Of a stretch of DNA of 7,627 bases, positions 5,840 to 7,627 are shown piece after piece. The stretch comes from CAYPGT01 sp964512985 (GTDB taxonomy: Bacteria; Cyanobacteriota; Vampirovibrionia; LMEP-6097). The translations under genes and the position numbers were made by a program. Location of the stretch: positions 1-7,627 of the forward strand of contig CAZELI010000053.1 of assembly GCA_964512985.1 (NCBI GenBank). Reading direction: 5' to 3'. The notes beneath the pieces were generated by a model. The model worked only from the letters and a program-made list of their open reading frames with translations, ran no database searches and had not been told where the DNA came from. Position 1 is the first letter of the stretch. Each line of letters opens with the position of its first letter.

Positions 5840-7276
5840 CTACAAAGAACTATATTGAAGTAAAATCTGTTTTCTTCTTCTAATAAGAGAATCATCAATA
5901 TGGTTTTTAAGTAGAGCCACAGCATTTCTATTTATCAGCCGTTGTACTCTTGTACCTCTTTTACCGAGGCTGTTTTTTTGAAATATTCTCAAAATTAAAT
6001 ATAGCGCTTGTAAATCAATGTTTTTCTTTATCAACTTGAATTCCTGATTAATCCTTGCAAAGTGAATTTCAAACAATAAAGGCCCCAATTCCTCATTGTC
6101 ATTTAAAATTAAATTCTTGCTTGTATGTGTTACAAAAATTTCTTTCATGTGAAAACTGGCATCAACCAAATCCTTATAGCTCAGTATGTCAAAATTTTTA
6201 ATCGGACTATTTTTTTCAATCTTTTCTAAATCTTCAATAGTATATTTAGGCATAAACATTAATAAATCAAGAACCTTCATTTTTGTATTTGCCGCAGTAG
6301 ATTTAAACTCAAGATTATTAAGTACATGGTTGACTTTTGTTATATCTGGTGAATGTCCTTTGTGTTTATGGTTTGAGATTTTCTTTTTAATACCTATGTT
6401 TATTTTTTTCACAATCTGTTCTTTGCATAAGCTAATTTTTTTATCAAGCCTTGAATAAAAATTGCTTGATACGCTGTTTTGTTCTTCTTGCTGATTGTAG
6501 TTAATATTCACAGTGATCTCGTTATCGAAATCAAGATCATTCTTGCTTTCATATTCAAATGATATTAATTGTGAAATTTCATCATTGAATTGACAAACAT
6601 GTCTGTAGAAAGGTTCTTTTATGCTTCTAAAACAGGTAAAGCCAGAATAGCTATTTGCATTTTTAAAAAGGCCAGTTTCAATGGGCTCTGAAGTTTCTAA
6701 ACAAAATTTGGAGCAAAAATTCTCAATATCAATGTGCTCCATTAGAGGTTTTGAATAAGGGGTATCTGTATTTTGTTTCAGAATCGTATAAGGATAAAAA
6801 CCAAAAAATCTGCTAATGCAAAAAATATAATCAACCACATTATTTATTAAGTTATCATCGACTTCATTACAGACATCAAATAAAAGTTTCATGAAAGAAT
6901 ATTCCTGTATTAAAGAAATAAAAATAGAGTTGCATGAACACTTTCTGTAATAATCAAAAGGATCAAAAAGAACATATTCAATTTCACCATGATGTAAATA
7001 AAAAAAATATTTAACATTATTAATCGACTCTCGATTGAATCCATTCTTCAACTCAGCATTAGAGTTCGAGCGATAATAAGAGTAAATTATATTTTTAAGG
7101 AAAAGTTGATTCGTCGTACTCATTTCAAAAGGAGATACTATCGGGTTGCCTATTTTATTTATCCCAGTTAGATATACTTGCAACATTTGAGGATCGTTGC
7201 TGATCCACTTACGCCAAGGGTAATTTACCTGTAAATATTCACTGAATTTTTCATTGTAATCAATTGTGATTTTCAT
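5840..7276 (-). CDS. Uncharacterised 478-residue protein
   Basis: I cannot place this protein in a family. It has no signal peptide or obvious membrane span. The N-terminal half is rich in aromatics (for example NVKYFFYLHHGEIEYVLFDPFDYY, shortened here: residues 87-110) and holds cysteines C188, C192, C215 and C228 plus H226, which could form a metal site. An asparagine-rich acidic linker (about 241-272) leads to a lysine-rich stretch (290-308). The C-terminal 40 residues are strongly basic (GKRGTRVQRLINR, RRRKQ) and could bind nucleic acid. It is the first gene of the leftward series, driven by a strong promoter at 7321-7349 with an overlapping operator. It faces away from the retron-like RNA. 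Possible roles are replication initiation, regulation or a retron-linked effector. The ribosome-binding site is weak, so the start, though the best ATG, is moderately sure. Confidence 0.85.
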   Translation of the reverse strand: MKITIDYNEKFSEYLQVNYPWRKWISNDPQMLQVYLTGINKIGNPIVSPFEMSTTNQLFLKNIIYSYYRSNSNAELKNGFNRESINNVKYFFYLHHGEIEYVLFDPFDYYRKCSCNSIFISLIQEYSFMKLLFDVCNEVDDNLINNVVDYIFCISRFFGFYPYTILKQNTDTPYSKPLMEHIDIENFCSKFCLETSEPIETGLFKNANSYSGFTCFRSIKEPFYRHVCQFNDEISQLISFEYESKNDLDFDNEITVNINYNQQEEQNSVSSNFYSRLDKKISLCKEQIVKKINIGIKKKISNHKHKGHSPDITKVNHVLNNLEFKSTAANTKMKVLDLLMFMPKYTIEDLEKIEKNSPIKNFDILSYKDLVDASFHMKEIFVTHTSKNLILNDNEELGPLLFEIHFARINQEFKLIKKNIDLQALYLILRIFQKNSLGKRGTRVQRLINRNAVALLKNHIDDSLIRRRKQILLQYSSL

Positions 7277-7287
7277 TTAAAGTCATT

Positions 7288-7306
7288 ACCCAGCATACAT
7301 TTTACC
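7288..7306. promoter_or_regulatory. Shared intergenic motif, copy D (degenerate)
   Basis: ACCCAGCATACATTTTACC keeps the ACCCA, GCAT and TTTT parts of the other copies with a gap of four bases. It lies in the predicted 5' leader of the leftward transcript, 11 bases before the 478-residue gene. Confidence 0.3.
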
Positions 7307-7328
7307 TTTCAGCTTAATTCAGTATAAA
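7301..7328 (+). promoter_or_regulatory. Possible rightward promoter for the retron-like RNA
   Basis: TTTACC (7301-7306, four of six matches to the -35 consensus) is 16 bases from TATAAA (7323-7328, five of six matches to -10). Transcription would start near 7335, before the structured RNA. It occupies the same DNA as the leftward promoter, so the two could not be used at once. Confidence 0.4.
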
Positions 7329-7349
7329 ATAGTATATGGGTAATATCAA
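7321..7349 (-). promoter_or_regulatory. Strong sigma-70 type leftward promoter
   Basis: On the bottom strand, TTGATA (7349-7344) and TATACT (7326-7321) are separated by exactly 17 bases, each one or two mismatches from consensus. Transcription should start near 7314 and give a leader of about 37 bases before the 478-residue gene. The -35 box lies inside a perfect inverted repeat. Confidence 0.75.
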
Positions 7350-7362
7350 TCTTGATATTACC
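7339..7362. repeat. Perfect 11-bp inverted repeat, probable operator
   Basis: GGTAATATCAA (7339-7349) is the exact reverse complement of TTGATATTACC (7352-7362), separated by TC. It covers the -35 box of the leftward promoter and lies just downstream of the possible rightward start. Without a T-run it is a poor terminator. It fits a dimeric repressor site able to control both directions. The repressor is not identified. Confidence 0.7.
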
Positions 7363-7369
7363 TCGGGTG

Positions 7370-7510
7370 TCGAAACCCACACGAAGCGGTCATTTGAGAT
7401 GTCTGACCGCAAAAATTGATTTCTCCTGGTTTTTATTAGCCAGGAGACTGTAGTGTATGTCCAGAGCTCTGGCTTAAAGATTGCAGTAATCGACTTCGTG
7501 CGATTTTCGA
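7370..7510 (+). ncRNA. Retron-like msr-msd non-coding RNA
   Basis: The region has the parts of a retron RNA in the right order. Outer arms pair: TCGAAA (7370-7375) with TTTCGA (7505-7510) and CACGAAG (7380-7386) with CTTCGTG (7494-7500), separated by a symmetric 4x4 internal loop; these would be a1 and a2. AGC (7385-7387) sits at the junction where retrons place the branching guanosine. Hairpin 1 is GCGGTCA (7386-7392) with TGACCGC (7404-7410), its loop opening with TTT. Hairpin 2 is TCTCCTGG (7422-7429) with CCAGGAGA (7440-7447), loop TTTTTATTAG. An msd-like hairpin follows, with base ACTGTAGT (7447-7454) and ATTGCAGT (7480-7487) and tip CCAGAGCTCTGG (7461-7472). The msd would be short, near 45 bases. 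A reading frame with a good ribosome-binding site follows. In retrons this RNA is template and primer for its reverse transcriptase. Other reverse transcriptase defence systems with upstream RNAs remain possible. Confidence 0.7.
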
Positions 7511-7518
7511 ACTCCTGG

Positions 7519-7542
7519 CTACTTTTTATATTTTAAAAGTAG
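7519..7542 (+). other. AT-rich hairpin after the retron-like RNA
   Basis: CTACTTTT (7519-7526) is the exact reverse complement of AAAAGTAG (7535-7542) with an eight-base AT loop. It lies between the a2 arm and the terminator-like hairpin and may protect or space the RNA 3' end. Confidence 0.4.
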
Positions 7543-7554
7543 TGAAACTTAGAG

Positions 7555-7584
7555 AATCTTTCTTCAAAGAAAGATTTTGTTTTA
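7555..7584 (+). terminator. Terminator-like hairpin between the RNA and the following gene
   Basis: AATCTTTCTT (7555-7564) is the perfect reverse complement of AAGAAAGATT (7567-7576), followed by TTTGTTTT (7577-7584). The stem is AT-rich and the T-run interrupted, so termination is probably partial. This would yield abundant short RNA and some read-through into the gene at 7596. Confidence 0.55.
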
Positions 7585-7595
7585 ACAGGAGATAT

Positions 7596-7627
7596 ATGGA
7601 AAAGTTAAAAAAGAAAATTGAAGATAT
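7596..7627 (+). CDS. Start of a gene cut by the window end, candidate retron reverse transcriptase
   Basis: An ATG at 7596 opens MEKLKKKIED and continues beyond the window. AGGAG (7587-7591) lies four bases upstream, a little close but good. No reverse transcriptase motif can be seen in ten codons, so the assignment rests only on its position about 85 bases downstream of the retron-like RNA, where retron reverse transcriptases normally begin. An accessory retron gene encoded before the reverse transcriptase is the main alternative. Confidence 0.6.
   Translation, partial: MEKLKKKIED

Noticed and set aside
6186..6458. A 90-codon open frame on the top strand with hydrophobic stretches.
   Set aside because: It is the antisense of the 478-residue gene. 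The apparent hydrophobicity is what the reverse of AT-rich, lysine-rich coding sequence gives.
7399..7475. Tiny frames starting at ATG codons within the retron-like RNA.
   Set aside because: They run only six codons, lack ribosome-binding sites, and sit in the predicted hairpin region.
7500..7525. TTCGAAC followed by TCCTGGCTAC looks like a tRNA T loop and acceptor, suggesting a second tRNA end or attR.
   Set aside because: The flanking bases cannot form a T stem (CGATT against TCCTG), there is no CCA end, and it does not match the tRNA end at 20-47. It is better explained as the a2 arm of the retron-like RNA.

Overview
The window reads as the left part of a small, AT-rich integrated element in a gammaproteobacterium. 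It begins inside a chromosomal tRNA gene that encodes its own CCA end and carries a CAU anticodon. What remains of it most resembles the minor isoleucine tRNA (Ile2). The low GC content, roughly one third by eye, the tRNA target and the gene families would fit a marine group such as Vibrionales or Alteromonadales, but the species is not established by anything I can see.

Layout. Positions 1-47 are the tRNA 3' end, the likely left attachment site. Directly after it comes a rightward tyrosine integrase with an N-terminal helix-turn-helix domain (131-1261), flanked by short repeats. Everything from 1359 to 7276 is transcribed leftward and converges on the integrase. In transcription order the genes are: a 478-residue protein of unknown function (7276-5840), a 129-residue unknown (5755-5366), a 127-residue unknown (5223-4840) ending at a strong terminator, a second tyrosine recombinase (4706-3771), and a P4-type primase/SF3 helicase (3716-1359) whose terminator overlaps its stop codon. 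A related sequence motif lies in the gap in front of all four transcription blocks from 7276 to 4706.

The right end (7277-7627) is the most striking part. A strong leftward promoter overlaps a perfect 11-bp inverted repeat, a probable operator. To its right lies a structured non-coding region (about 7370-7510) with the layout of a retron msr-msd RNA: outer complementary arms, an AGC at the branch position, two hairpins with T-rich loops, and a terminal msd-like hairpin. After it come a terminator-like hairpin and a start codon with a good ribosome-binding site at 7596. That reading frame leaves the window after ten codons. By position it would be the retron reverse transcriptase, but no catalytic motif is visible here.

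Reading of the whole: the integrase and tRNA site give chromosomal integration, the primase-helicase gives autonomous or helper-induced replication, and the second recombinase may resolve multimers or take part in integration. The 478-residue gene starts a leftward early-type operon under operator control, and a candidate retron defence module is carried as cargo on the divergent side. The right attachment site is not in the window.
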